A stretch of DNA of 39,971 nt from Catenulispora pinistramenti (GTDB lineage: Bacteria > Actinomycetota > Actinomycetes > Streptomycetales > Catenulisporaceae). The notes under the pieces were generated by a model. The model saw only the letters and a program-made list of their open reading frames with translations, did not search any database and was not told the origin of the DNA. Numbering within the stretch: the stretch's first letter is position 1; each line of letters begins with the position of its first letter. The position numbers were made by a program, and so were the translations under genes. Positions 20,844 through 29,628 of this stretch are shown one piece after another. Location: positions 1 through 39,971 of the forward strand of contig NZ_JAAFYZ010000079.1 of the NCBI RefSeq assembly GCF_018274385.1, in the 5' to 3' direction.

Positions 20844-20922
20844 CCGACGTTCTCAACCGCGCACCGCGCCGGTCCGGGCGAAGGCCGGACGGTGGTCACC
20901 GCCTGTCTGACGGGCGGTGGAG

Positions 20923-21432
20923 CTACAGGTGGTGGACCTTCTCCTCCTCCGGCAGCTCCTCGAACCGCTTGTAGGAGCGCTGGATCTCGGCCTCGGCCTG
21001 GGCCCGGTTCTGCCACTCGGCGTGGTGGACCTCCTTGCCCGGCTCCAGGTCCTTGTAGGTGGTGAAGAAGTGCTGGATCTCCTGGCGCTCGAACTCCGCG
21101 ATGTGGTGGTAGTCACGCAGGTGCTCGAAGCGCGGGTCGGTGGCCGGCACGCACAGGATCTTGTCATCGCCCCCGGCCTCGTCGGCCATGTTCAGCATGC
21201 CGATCGCGCGGCAGCGGATCAGGCAGCCCGGGAACGTGGGCTCGTCGAGCAGGACCATGGCGTCCAGCGGGTCGCCGTCCAGGGACAGCGTGTCCTCGAT
21301 GAAGCCGTAGTCGGTCGGGTAGACCATCGAGGTGAAAAGCATCCGGTCCAGCCGTATGCGGCCGGTCTTGTGATCGACCTCGTACTTGTTGCGCTGGCCC
21401 TTGGGGATCTCGATGAGAACGTCGAACTCCAT
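20923..21432 (-). CDS. ppa: Soluble inorganic pyrophosphatase
   Basis: The 169-residue family I enzyme hydrolyses PPi to two phosphates in the cytoplasm. Clear signals are [26 protein letters not shown] and the metal-binding [10 protein letters not shown] with its surrounding acidic residues (DDKILCVP later). GAGGAAAG precedes the ATG. It diverges from dacB over 94 bases, as in streptomycetes. The window therefore holds both a soluble and a membrane pyrophosphatase. Confidence 0.97.
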   Translation of the reverse strand: MEFDVLIEIPKGQRNKYEVDHKTGRIRLDRMLFTSMVYPTDYGFIEDTLSLDGDPLDAMVLLDEPTFPGCLIRCRAIGMLNMADEAGGDDKILCVPATDPRFEHLRDYHHIAEFERQEIQHFFTTYKDLEPGKEVHHAEWQNRAQAEAEIQRSYKRFEELPEEEKVHHL

Positions 21433-21526
21433 GGTCTTTCCTCGTTTCCGCGCTTTCAGGTGCTGCTACTAGTGTCGCCCAGACAGGCGGTGACGACAGA
21501 GTTCGCGAGATCAAGGAGTGACCTGA

Positions 21527-23041
21527 GTGGCAAGACAGGTGCCGGGAACGCTGCCGACCGCCATTGTGTCAGCCGCGCTCGGGATCGTACTGGCCGCGGG
21601 CTGCGTCTGGGCGGCCGGTCCGTGGTCCGGGGGACAACGGGTGAGCGAGCGGGGCGGCCGGGCGCGGGCCGTCGTGGCGCCGGTGGCGCAGGCGTCGCAA
21701 GACTCGATCGCGCCCTCCTCGCCGGCGCCGTCGACCCGCTCCGTGGGGCCGACGCACGTTCCGGCCGGGGCCGCGCTCGCTCCCGTTCTCGCAGGTGACA
21801 AGGCCGGCAGCGGGTTGACGGCGGCGGAGTTGGCCGGCGCGCTGGGGCCGCTGACGGCGCAGCCGGGCTTCGGCAAGCACGTCGGGATCGCGGTCGCCGA
21901 CCCGGCTTCGCCGGGGCTGTTGTTCGACGACCACGCCGCGGACGGCTTCGCGCCGGCGTCCACGAACAAAGTGGTGACCGCGGTGGCCGCACTGGCCGCG
22001 CTGGGGCCGGACGACCAGTTCGCGACCCGGGTGGTGCAGGGCCAGAACTCGACCGGATCGGCGGGGATCGTGCTGGTCGGAGGGGGTGACCCGACGCTGT
22101 CGACGCTCGGGCCGACCGCCGATCCGGCCTACCGGCCGGCCTCGCTGGACGACCTGGCGGCCCGCACCGCGCAGGCCCTGGCGGCCAAGGGCGTGAAATC
22201 GGTCACACTGGGCTACGACGCCTCGGTTTTCGCCGGTCCGGCCCTGAACCCGACGTGGTCGCCCGGCTACACGGACGGCAACGTGGCCCCGGTGGCCGGC
22301 CTGATGACCGACGAGGGCCGGGCCCAGCCGGCGGTCGACCTCAGTGCCCGGGTGAGCGACCCGGCCGCGGTGGCGGCGGCGGCGTTCGCGCAGCGGCTGA
22401 CCGCGCACGGCGTCCAGGTGGTCGGCAAGCCCGTCCCGGCCGCCGCCGGCACCGGCCCCGAGGTCGCGCAGGTCACCTCGCCGCGCCTGGCCGACCTGGT
22501 CGAGCACATGCTGACGGTCTCGGACAACGACCTCGCCGAGTCGCTGCTGCGGCACGTGGCGCTGGCCGACGGGAAGCCGGCGACGTTCCAGGGCGGCGTC
22601 ACGGCGGTCCGGGACCAGCTGACGAAGCTCGGGCTGGACCTGACGGGCCTGAACGTCCTGGACGGCAGCGGCCTGTCCCGCGACGACCGCATCGCCCCGG
22701 CCTTCCTGGTCCGCGTCCTCTCGGCGGCGGCCGCGGACGACCACCCCGACCTGCGTGCCGCGCTGACCGGCCTGCCGGTCGCGGGCTTCACCGGCACCCT
22801 CGCGGAGGACGGCCGCTACACCACGCAGTCCACGCTGGCCGGCGCCGGCCTGGTCCGCGCCAAGACCGGCTCGCTGACCGGCGTGGTGACGCTGGCCGGG
22901 CTGGTGCGCGACAACTCCGGGCAGCTGCTGGTGTTCGCGCTGATGGCCGACCAGGCGCCGGACGCCGCGGCGGCGCGCGGGGCGGTGGACCGGGTGGCGA
23001 CGGTTTTGGCGGGGTGCGGGTGTGGGGGTGGCGCCGGCTAG
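21527..23041 (+). CDS. dacB: D-alanyl-D-alanine carboxypeptidase/endopeptidase (PBP4, S13)
   Basis: The 504-residue protein has an N-terminal membrane/signal segment (TAIVSAALGIVLAAGCVWAA), a Ser/Pro-rich linker and the penicillin-binding core with SxxK (S145-T-N-K148), SDN (332-334) and KTG (446-448). It trims or cuts peptidoglycan peptides outside the membrane. The 504-residue length suits the S13 family, whose insert lies between the first two motifs. GTG 21527 has AAGGAG upstream. Its stop codon overlaps that of the convergent MerR gene in a CTAG. Confidence 0.93.
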   Translation: MARQVPGTLPTAIVSAALGIVLAAGCVWAAGPWSGGQRVSERGGRARAVVAPVAQASQDSIAPSSPAPSTRSVGPTHVPAGAALAPVLAGDKAGSGLTAAELAGALGPLTAQPGFGKHVGIAVADPASPGLLFDDHAADGFAPASTNKVVTAVAALAALGPDDQFATRVVQGQNSTGSAGIVLVGGGDPTLSTLGPTADPAYRPASLDDLAARTAQALAAKGVKSVTLGYDASVFAGPALNPTWSPGYTDGNVAPVAGLMTDEGRAQPAVDLSARVSDPAAVAAAAFAQRLTAHGVQVVGKPVPAAAGTGPEVAQVTSPRLADLVEHMLTVSDNDLAESLLRHVALADGKPATFQGGVTAVRDQLTKLGLDLTGLNVLDGSGLSRDDRIAPAFLVRVLSAAAADDHPDLRAALTGLPVAGFTGTLAEDGRYTTQSTLAGAGLVRAKTGSLTGVVTLAGLVRDNSGQLLVFALMADQAPDAAAARGAVDRVATVLAGCGCGGGAG

Positions 23042-23427
23042 GCCGGAACGGCCCGCTCCACGCCCAAAGCGCACTGCTTCAGCGACCCCACGTACTCCGC
23101 GATCGCGTCGTGGTTCCGCGTCAGCAGCGCGATCCGCTCCGCCAGCCGGTCCCGGTGGCCCTCCAGGGTGGCGATGATGTCGGGGGTGGCGTCGGCGAAG
23201 TGGATCTCGCTCGGCTCGTTCAGGCAGGGCAGGATCTGCCGGATGATCCGCGTCGACAGCCCGGCGTCCAGCAGCCCGCGGATGTGCGCGACCTGGTCGA
23301 CCAGTGCTTCGTCGTAGTCGCGGTAGCCGTTGGCGGACCGGTCGACGCGGATCAGGCCCTGCTCCTCGTAGTAGCGGAGCAGGCGGGGGCTGGTAGCGGT
23401 GCGTTCCGCCAGTTCGCCGATGCGCAT
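23038..23427 (-). CDS. MerR family transcriptional regulator
   Basis: The 129-residue protein starts MRIGELAERTATSPRLLRYYEEQGLI, the winged helix-turn-helix of MerR proteins, followed by a long dimerising helix (IIATLEGHRDRLAERIALLTRN). There is a Cys in LPCLNE and one in LKQCALG, but not the cysteine set of metal-sensing MerRs, so the ligand is unknown. GAGGTGG lies just before ATG 23427; an in-frame GTG at 23436 is less likely. It is divergent from a deacetylase gene, and a MerR-type operator lies between them. Confidence 0.9.
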   Translation of the reverse strand: MRIGELAERTATSPRLLRYYEEQGLIRVDRSANGYRDYDEALVDQVAHIRGLLDAGLSTRIIRQILPCLNEPSEIHFADATPDIIATLEGHRDRLAERIALLTRNHDAIAEYVGSLKQCALGVERAVPA

Positions 23428-23456
23428 GTGACCCACCTCACGGGAATGGCCGTTTG

Positions 23457-23478
23457 ACCCTCACATCCGTGTGAAGGT
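23457..23478. promoter_or_regulatory. MerR-type operator between divergent genes
   Basis: ACCCTCACA-TCCG-TGTGAAGGT is an inverted repeat matching at 8 of 9 arm positions. TTGACC (23454-23459) overlaps its left edge as -35, so the repeat fills the spacer to a weak -10 around 23479-23486. This is the usual geometry of MerR-activated promoters with over-long spacers. Confidence 0.7.
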
Positions 23479-23492
23479 TCGACCATGGTCGC

Positions 23493-24365
23493 ATGAGCCA
23501 GGACATCGAGCTTTACGACTACCGTCCCATCACCGAGCGCGCGCCGCTGAGCTGGCCGGAGGGCAAGCGCGTGGCGTTCTACGTCGGCCTCAACATCGAG
23601 CACTTCTACGTCGACCTCCCCGGCACCGCGACCTACGAGGGCACCACGGCACTGACCCCCGACAGCCTCAATTACGGCTGGCGTGACTACGGCCCGCGGG
23701 TCGGCATCTGGCGGCAGATCAAGGTGTTCGACAAGCACGGCATCAAAGCCAGTGCCCTGCTGAACTCCGACGTCGCCGCGCGCTATCCGCAGATCATCGA
23801 CGCCGGCGTGCAGCGCGGCTGGACCTGGCTCGGCCACGGGGCCAGCAACAGCCACCTGTTCACCGCCTTGGACCGCGACGTCGAGCAGGGCCAGATCCGC
23901 GAGGTGCTGCAGACCATCGAGCGGGCGACCGGTGCCAAGGTGCGCGGCTGGATGGGGCCGGGGCTGATCGAGACCTTCAACACGCCCGAGCTGCTGGCCG
24001 CCGAGGGCGTGGAGTACGTCCTGGACTGGACCAACGACGACCAGCCCTACCCGACCAACGTCCCGGGGCTGCTGAGCCTGCCGTACTCGGTGGAGCTGAA
24101 CGACATCGGGATCTTCGTGAGCAAGGGGCTGACCGGGCCGGACTTCGTGCGGATGGTCAGGGACCAGGTGGACCAGCTGGCCGAGGACGCGGCCGACGGC
24201 TCCGGGCGGGTGCTGGCGCTGGCGCTGCACCCCTTCATCACCGGCCAGGCGTTCCGCACCCGGTACCTGGACGAGGCGCTGGAGTACGTGGTGAACCATC
24301 CGGCGGTGTGGAGCACCACCTCCGACGCGATCGCCGATCACTACCTGGCCGTGCCAAGGGGGTGA
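23493..24365 (+). CDS. Polysaccharide deacetylase / PuuE allantoinase-like protein
   Basis: The 290-residue NodB-superfamily protein has VAFYVGLNIEHF at the position of the first catalytic motif, LLNSDVAARYPQIIDAG, WTWLGHGASNSHLF and RGWMGPGLIETFNT, and ends with LALHPFITGQAFR. These are features of the PuuE-like subgroup, some of whose members hydrolyse allantoin rather than acetylated sugars. There is no signal peptide, which favours a cytoplasmic small-molecule substrate. It is probably controlled by the divergent MerR protein. Confidence 0.83.
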   Translation: MSQDIELYDYRPITERAPLSWPEGKRVAFYVGLNIEHFYVDLPGTATYEGTTALTPDSLNYGWRDYGPRVGIWRQIKVFDKHGIKASALLNSDVAARYPQIIDAGVQRGWTWLGHGASNSHLFTALDRDVEQGQIREVLQTIERATGAKVRGWMGPGLIETFNTPELLAAEGVEYVLDWTNDDQPYPTNVPGLLSLPYSVELNDIGIFVSKGLTGPDFVRMVRDQVDQLAEDAADGSGRVLALALHPFITGQAFRTRYLDEALEYVVNHPAVWSTTSDAIADHYLAVPRG

Positions 24366-24376
24366 GCCCGCCGGCG

Positions 24377-24415
24377 CACCACACAGACCCACCGCACAGA
24401 CCCACCACACAGCCG
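24377..24415. repeat. 13-bp tandem repeat, 3 units
   Basis: CACCACACAGACC, CACCGCACAGACC and CACCACACAGCCG lie head to tail in the 104-base gap before the DUF2342 gene. Confidence 0.8.
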
Positions 24416-24469
24416 ATCGGCCGCGATCCGATCTAGGTTTCACCGCCCCCGCCACGTAGCCTGAGAGCC

Positions 24470-25525
24470 ATGACGGCGAGAGCGCAGCTGGTCGACTGGC
24501 AACTGGCGGTGGCGACGGCCGAGCGTCTGGTGCGGCCAGGTCCCCCGACCTCCGCGGCCGAGGCCGCCGCCACCGTGGCGGACCTGCGCCGGTACGCCGC
24601 GGAGTCCCGGGAGCACGTGGCCGGGTTCACCGGGCTGGACAACATGGGCACCATCCTCACCGAGCCGCAGGTGCTGGTGGTGGACCGGGCCGGCTGGATC
24701 CGGGCCAACGTCGAGGGCTTCCGCATCGTCACCGAGCCGCTGGCCCGCAAACTGAACGAGAAGCGCGAGGGCGTCCCGCCGTCCGGGCTGGCCGCCCTCG
24801 GGCCCAAGGCCACCGCGCTGGAGCTGGGCACCCTGCTGGCCTACCTCTCGCACCGGATCCTGGGCCAGTACGAGATCTTCCAGGAGCCCGGCCGGCTGTT
24901 ACTGGTCGCCCCGAACATCGTCGCGGTCGAGCGGGAGCTGCAGGTCAAGCCGGACGACTTCCGGCTGTGGGTGTGTCTGCACGAGGAGACCCACCGCACG
25001 CAGTTCGCCGCGGTGCCGTGGCTGCGCGCGCACATCCTCGGCGAGATCGAGTCCTTCATCGCCGGCATGGACACCGACCCCGGGGCGCTGGCCAAGCGCG
25101 TCCGCGAGGCCGCCCAGCAGCGGCGGGAGACCGGGGAGAAGCGGCCGATCACCGAGCTGGTGCAGACCCCGCGGCAGGTGGCGGTGCTGGACCGGATGGT
25201 CGCGGTGATGTCGCTGCTGGAGGGGCACGCGGACTTCGTGATGGACGGGGTCGGGCCGCGGGTGGTGCCCAGCGTCGCCGACATCCGGCGCAAGTTCGGG
25301 CAGCGCCGGGCCAAGGGCGCCAGCCGGATCGACGCGGTCGTGCGCCGGGTGATCGGGATGGACGCCAAGATCCGGCAGTACCGGGACGGTTCGCGGTTCG
25401 TGGCCGCGGTGGTCGAGCAGGCCGGGATGTCCGGCTTCAACCGGGTGTGGACCTCGCCGAACACGTTGCCGACCCGGGCCGAGATCAACGATCCGGCGGC
25501 CTGGCTGGCCCGCGTGCGGCCCTGA
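24470..25525 (+). CDS. DUF2342 zinc-dependent metalloprotease-like protein
   Basis: The 351-residue protein has the zincin motif HEETH at residues 171-175 (LHEETHRTQF) and an N-terminal region typical of the actinobacterial DUF2342 family (also called F420 biosynthesis-associated, from gene context rather than proof). Members are conserved between dacB and tilS in actinomycetes. The fold suggests a peptidase, but no substrate is established. TAGCCT ends 7 bases before the ATG and no Shine-Dalgarno is present, so a leaderless mRNA is likely. Confidence 0.9.
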   Translation: MTARAQLVDWQLAVATAERLVRPGPPTSAAEAAATVADLRRYAAESREHVAGFTGLDNMGTILTEPQVLVVDRAGWIRANVEGFRIVTEPLARKLNEKREGVPPSGLAALGPKATALELGTLLAYLSHRILGQYEIFQEPGRLLLVAPNIVAVERELQVKPDDFRLWVCLHEETHRTQFAAVPWLRAHILGEIESFIAGMDTDPGALAKRVREAAQQRRETGEKRPITELVQTPRQVAVLDRMVAVMSLLEGHADFVMDGVGPRVVPSVADIRRKFGQRRAKGASRIDAVVRRVIGMDAKIRQYRDGSRFVAAVVEQAGMSGFNRVWTSPNTLPTRAEINDPAAWLARVRP

Positions 25526-25543
25526 GCCGGCGCCTCGGGAGCA

Positions 25544-25598
25544 GCGCCCGGCCAGCGCCGAACCAGCGCCGAACCAGCGCCCGACCAGCGCCCGACCA
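25544..25598. repeat. 11-bp tandem repeat, 5 units
   Basis: GCGCCCGGCCA, GCGCCGAACCA (twice) and GCGCCCGACCA (twice) follow one another directly after the DUF2342 gene. The period is close to one helical turn. Confidence 0.88.
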
Positions 25599-25770
25599 GC
25601 GGGAAAAACTCGCGTGATGCGCGAAAGTCGCCGACCGGAACACTCGTCCCAAGCCGTAAGGGTGGTCCTCCGGAGTGTCGCCGCGACCTGAGACGGGTCC
25701 GCGTCGTTGCGCCGGGAAAGATGCCCTGGAAGAGAAGACCCGGGCGTCGCACGTACGAAGGAGTACAACC

Positions 25771-26847
25771 ATGGGTCCAGCCCCCGCAGTCGCCGCGATA
25801 CGCCTGGCCGTTCGCAAGGCCCTCGCCGACCACGCCCCCGGCGGCCTCGTCCTGGTCGCCTGTTCCGGCGGCGCCGACTCCATCGCCCTGGCCTGCGCCA
25901 CCGCGTTCGTCGCGCCCCGGCTGTCCCTGCGCTTCGGCGGCCTGACCGTCGACCACAATCTGCAGGCCGGCTCGGCCGCGCAGGCCGAGCGCGTCGTGCG
26001 CTTCCTGGCCGGCCTGGGCTTCGACCCGGTCCAGGCGCTGCCGGTGCACGTCGACGGCCGTGGGGGACCCGAGGCCGCGGCCCGCGTCGCGCGCTACGGC
26101 GCGCTGGACGCCGCCGCCGACCGGCTGGGCGCCGCCACCGTACTGCTCGGCCACACCCGCGACGACCAGGCCGAGACCGTGCTACTGGGCCTGGCCCGGG
26201 GCTCCGGCGCGCGCAGCCTGGCCGGGATGCCGGCCCGGCACGGCCGTTACGCGCGCCCCTTCCTGGACCTGCCGCGCGCCACCACGGTCGCCGCGGCCAT
26301 GGCCGAGGGCTTCGAGCCCTGGGACGACCCGCACAACGCCGACCCGGCCTACACCCGCTCCCGGGTCCGGCACGCCGCCATCCCGGCCCTGTCCGCGGCC
26401 CTCGGCCCGGGGATACCGGAAGCGCTGGCGCGGACCGCGAAAATGCTGCGTGAGGACACCGAGGCGCTGGACGCCTGGGCCGCCCGGGAGTTCGACAGGC
26501 TCCTGGAGCCCTTCGGTGACTGTGATCTGTCCCACTACCTCGACGTCTCCGAATTGTCCGGGCTGCCCACCGCGGTGCGTCGCCGGGTGCTGCGGCTGGC
26601 CGCGCTGCGGGCCGGCTGTCCCGGCTCTGACCTGGCCGCGGTCCACATCGAGGAGCTCGACCGGCTGCTGACCGACTGGCGGGGTCAGGGACCGTTGCAC
26701 CTGCCCAGCGCCGTCGCGGTGGCCCGGCGGTATGGAAAGCTGGCCTTCGAGAGGTCCGGTGCGCTGCGCCGAGGTGGCGCGGACCGGAACGATCCCGGCC
26801 AAGCGGCGGAGGACCCCGCCCCGGCCGGATTGTTGATGCCGGCTTAG
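25771..26847 (+). CDS. tilS: tRNA(Ile)-lysidine synthase
   Basis: The 358-residue N-type ATP pyrophosphatase has the PP-loop SGGADS at residues 32-37 and [13 protein letters not shown]. It converts the wobble cytidine of the AUA-decoding tRNA-Ile to lysidine, which is essential for correct AUA reading. ATG 25771 is chosen because GAAGGAG (25758-25764) lies 6 bases upstream; an in-frame GTG at 25675 gives a longer but unlikely start. It is followed closely by hpt and ftsH, the conserved order. Confidence 0.95.
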   Translation: MGPAPAVAAIRLAVRKALADHAPGGLVLVACSGGADSIALACATAFVAPRLSLRFGGLTVDHNLQAGSAAQAERVVRFLAGLGFDPVQALPVHVDGRGGPEAAARVARYGALDAAADRLGAATVLLGHTRDDQAETVLLGLARGSGARSLAGMPARHGRYARPFLDLPRATTVAAAMAEGFEPWDDPHNADPAYTRSRVRHAAIPALSAALGPGIPEALARTAKMLREDTEALDAWAAREFDRLLEPFGDCDLSHYLDVSELSGLPTAVRRRVLRLAALRAGCPGSDLAAVHIEELDRLLTDWRGQGPLHLPSAVAVARRYGKLAFERSGALRRGGADRNDPGQAAEDPAPAGLLMPA

Positions 26848-26869
26848 CGACGCACGAGGGACTTCCAGC

Positions 26870-27424
26870 GTGGACGACAAGGACATGGGCCCGGACCTGG
26901 AGAAGGTCCTCATCTCGGCCGATGAGATCAAGGCCAAACTGGCCGGGCTCGCCCGCGCGATCGAGGCCGACTACGAGGGCAAGGAGATCCTGCTGGTCGG
27001 GGTCCTGAACGGCGCCCTGATCGTGATGGCCGACCTGATCCGCGAGCTGCACATCGACTCGGAGATGGACTGGATGGCGATCTCGTCCTACGGGGCCGGC
27101 ACCAAGTCCTCCGGCGTGGTGCGGATCCTGAAGGACCTCGGCGCCGACATCCAGGACCGGCACGTGCTGGTGGTCGAGGACATCATCGACTCCGGGCTGA
27201 CCCTGTCCTGGCTGCTGTCCAACCTGCGCTCGCGCCGCCCGGCCTCGCTGGAGGTGGTGACGCTGCTGCGCAAGCCGGACGCGGCCAAGGTCGCGATCGA
27301 CGTCAAGTACGTCGGCTTCGACATCCCCAACGAGTTCGTCGTCGGCTACGGCCTGGACTACGCGCAGCGCTTCCGCGGGCTGCCCTTCATCGGCACACTC
27401 GCGCGTCACGTATACAGTTCGTAG
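26870..27424 (+). CDS. hpt: Hypoxanthine phosphoribosyltransferase
   Basis: The 184-residue purine-salvage enzyme makes IMP/GMP from hypoxanthine/guanine and PRPP. The PRPP loop is VEDIIDSGLTLS at 102-113, with SSYGAGTKSSGVV before it and GFDIPNEFVVGYGLDYA near the end. The GTG at 26870 is chosen with GAGGGA upstream, because Streptomyces homologues begin at the same point; ATG 26885 is an alternative. It lies 22 bases after tilS, probably in the same transcript. Confidence 0.95.
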   Translation: MDDKDMGPDLEKVLISADEIKAKLAGLARAIEADYEGKEILLVGVLNGALIVMADLIRELHIDSEMDWMAISSYGAGTKSSGVVRILKDLGADIQDRHVLVVEDIIDSGLTLSWLLSNLRSRRPASLEVVTLLRKPDAAKVAIDVKYVGFDIPNEFVVGYGLDYAQRFRGLPFIGTLARHVYSS

Positions 27425-27512
27425 GCGGAATGACACTCCGGTACGCCACGTTGAGCCCAGTGTGGGTTCATCCGGGACCTCGCGCGGGAACGCAGTGACC
27501 GCGTACGGTCGT

Positions 27513-27540
27513 TAGGCATCATGAACTAGGCATCATGAAC
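27513..27540. repeat. Exact 14-bp tandem repeat upstream of ftsH
   Basis: TAGGCATCATGAAC occurs twice head to tail, 70 bases before the ftsH start, in the 185-base hpt-ftsH gap. I see no convincing promoter at standard spacing. Confidence 0.9.
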
Positions 27541-27609
27541 TGACACCCGCAGTGTTGCTGCACCGACATATTCCCGCCGTGAACCGCTAGCACGAGTCGT
27601 AGAGGATCG

Positions 27610-29628
27610 ATGGACGTCAAGCGATACTTCCGAGGCCCAGTGATCTGGGTCGTCCTGGCCGTCGTGGCGGTCCTCGCGGTCATGCAGCTGGTCTCCTCGG
27701 CCGGCGGCCCCAAGTCCGTGGACACCTCCGTCATCATGGACGCCATCACCAAGAACCAGGTTGTCTCCGCCAAGGTGGTCGGCGGCTCCGGTTCCTCGGT
27801 CGAGGTCAAGGTGGACCCGGCCGGGTCGGTCGCCCAAGCCCAGGGCGGCGCCACCGACCTGAAGGCCACCTACCTGAACGACCAGCAGGGCGAGGACATC
27901 ACCAAGGCTCTGCAGACCAGCCAGTCGGCCGGCGGTATCAAGGACGGCTGGAACGTCTCCCTGGCCAAGCAGAACGCCTTCATCGGCATCCTGATCACGC
28001 TGCTGCCGTTCGTCCTGATCGCCCTGGTCTTCCTGTTCCTGATGAACCAGATGCAGGGCGGCGGCTCCCGGGTGATGAACTTCGGGAAGTCCAAGGCCAA
28101 GCTGGTCAGCAAGGACACGCCGAAGACCACCTTCGCCGACGTGGCCGGCGCGGACGAGGCCGTGGAGGAGCTCCAGGAGGTCAAGGAGTTCCTGGAGGCC
28201 CCGGCCAAGTTCCAGGCCATCGGCGCCAAGATCCCCAAGGGCGTGCTGCTCTACGGCCCGCCCGGAACCGGTAAGACGCTGCTGGCCCGCGCGGTGGCCG
28301 GCGAGGCCGGGGTGCCGTTCTTCTCGATCTCCGGTTCGGACTTCGTCGAGATGTTCGTCGGTGTCGGCGCTTCCCGCGTGCGCGACCTGTTCGAGCAGGC
28401 CAAGGCCAACGCCCCGGCGATCGTGTTCGTCGACGAGATCGACGCCGTGGGCCGGCACCGCGGCGCGGGTCTGGGCGGCGGTCACGACGAGCGCGAGCAG
28501 ACGCTGAACCAGCTGCTGGTCGAGATGGACGGGTTCGACGTCAAGGGCGGCGTGATCCTGATCGCCGCGACCAACCGCCCGGACATCCTGGACCCGGCGC
28601 TGCTGCGCCCGGGCCGCTTCGACCGGCAGATCGCGGTCGAGGCCCCGGACCTGGAGGGCCGCAAGCAGATCCTGGCGGTGCACAGCAAGGGCAAGCCGCT
28701 GGCGCAGGGCGTGGACCTGGCCTCGCTGGCCAAGCGCACCCCGGGCTTCACCGGTGCGGACCTGGCCAACGTGCTGAACGAGGCCGCGCTGCTGACCGCG
28801 CGCAACGACAAGAAGCTCATCGACAACTTCGCGCTGGACGAGGCCGTGGACCGCGTGGTCGCCGGCCCGCAGAAGCGGACCCGCCTGATGAGCGACAAGG
28901 AGAAGAAGGTCACCGCGTACCACGAGGGCGGCCACGCCCTGGTGGCGCACGCGATGCCGAACCTGGACCCGGTGCACAAGATCACGATCCTGTCCCGCGG
29001 CCGCGCGCTGGGCTACACGATGGTGCTGCCGGAGGAGGACAAGTACTCCACCACGCGCAACGAGATGCTGGACAACCTGGCCTACGCCATGGGCGGCCGC
29101 ACCGCCGAGGAGCTGGTCTTCCACGACCCGACCACCGGCGCCTCGAACGACATCGAGAAGGCCACCAACATCGCCCGCTCGATGGTCACCCAGTACGGCA
29201 TGACCGAGCGCCTGGGCCCGATCAAGTTCGGCAAGGAGACCGGCGAGGTCTTCCTGGGCCGCGACATGGGCCACCAGCGCGACTACTCCGAGGAGATCGC
29301 CTCGATCGTCGACGAGGAGGTCAAGCGGCTGATCGAGAGCGCGCACGACGAGGCCTGGGAGGTCCTGGTCGAGTACCGCGACGTGCTGGACCAGCTGGTC
29401 CTTCAGCTGCTGGAGAAGGAGACGCTGAACAAGGAGGAGATCGCCGCGATCTTCGCCTCGGTGACCAAGCGCCCGCAGCGTCCGGCCTGGATCGGCTCCT
29501 CGCGCCGCACCCTGCAGACCCGCCCGCCGGTGCAGACGCCGCGGGAGCTGGAGGCGGCTCGCTCGGCGGCCAACGGAACGGTGACCGACAGCATCATCGG
29601 TCGGACGGATACGGTGCCTGAACAGTGA
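27610..29628 (+). CDS. ftsH: ATP-dependent zinc metalloprotease FtsH
   Basis: The 672-residue membrane protease has two N-terminal membrane segments (about residues 9-31 and 125-147) around an extracytoplasmic loop. The AAA module has Walker A GPPGTGKT (216-223), Walker B IVFVDEID and an arginine-finger region RPGRFDRQ. The zinc site HEGGH is at 438-442, with the usual actinobacterial Gly at the third position. It degrades damaged membrane proteins and regulators. It overlaps folE by GTGA. Confidence 0.97.
   Translation: MDVKRYFRGPVIWVVLAVVAVLAVMQLVSSAGGPKSVDTSVIMDAITKNQVVSAKVVGGSGSSVEVKVDPAGSVAQAQGGATDLKATYLNDQQGEDITKALQTSQSAGGIKDGWNVSLAKQNAFIGILITLLPFVLIALVFLFLMNQMQGGGSRVMNFGKSKAKLVSKDTPKTTFADVAGADEAVEELQEVKEFLEAPAKFQAIGAKIPKGVLLYGPPGTGKTLLARAVAGEAGVPFFSISGSDFVEMFVGVGASRVRDLFEQAKANAPAIVFVDEIDAVGRHRGAGLGGGHDEREQTLNQLLVEMDGFDVKGGVILIAATNRPDILDPALLRPGRFDRQIAVEAPDLEGRKQILAVHSKGKPLAQGVDLASLAKRTPGFTGADLANVLNEAALLTARNDKKLIDNFALDEAVDRVVAGPQKRTRLMSDKEKKVTAYHEGGHALVAHAMPNLDPVHKITILSRGRALGYTMVLPEEDKYSTTRNEMLDNLAYAMGGRTAEELVFHDPTTGASNDIEKATNIARSMVTQYGMTERLGPIKFGKETGEVFLGRDMGHQRDYSEEIASIVDEEVKRLIESAHDEAWEVLVEYRDVLDQLVLQLLEKETLNKEEIAAIFASVTKRPQRPAWIGSSRRTLQTRPPVQTPRELEAARSAANGTVTDSIIGRTDTVPEQ

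Noticed and set aside
25544..25598. CRISPR-like array
   Set aside because: Units are 11 bp and directly adjacent, with no spacers and no cas genes.
27526..29346. 606-codon minus-strand open frame opposite ftsH
   Set aside because: Mirror frame of ftsH; low-complexity translation without a recognisable domain.
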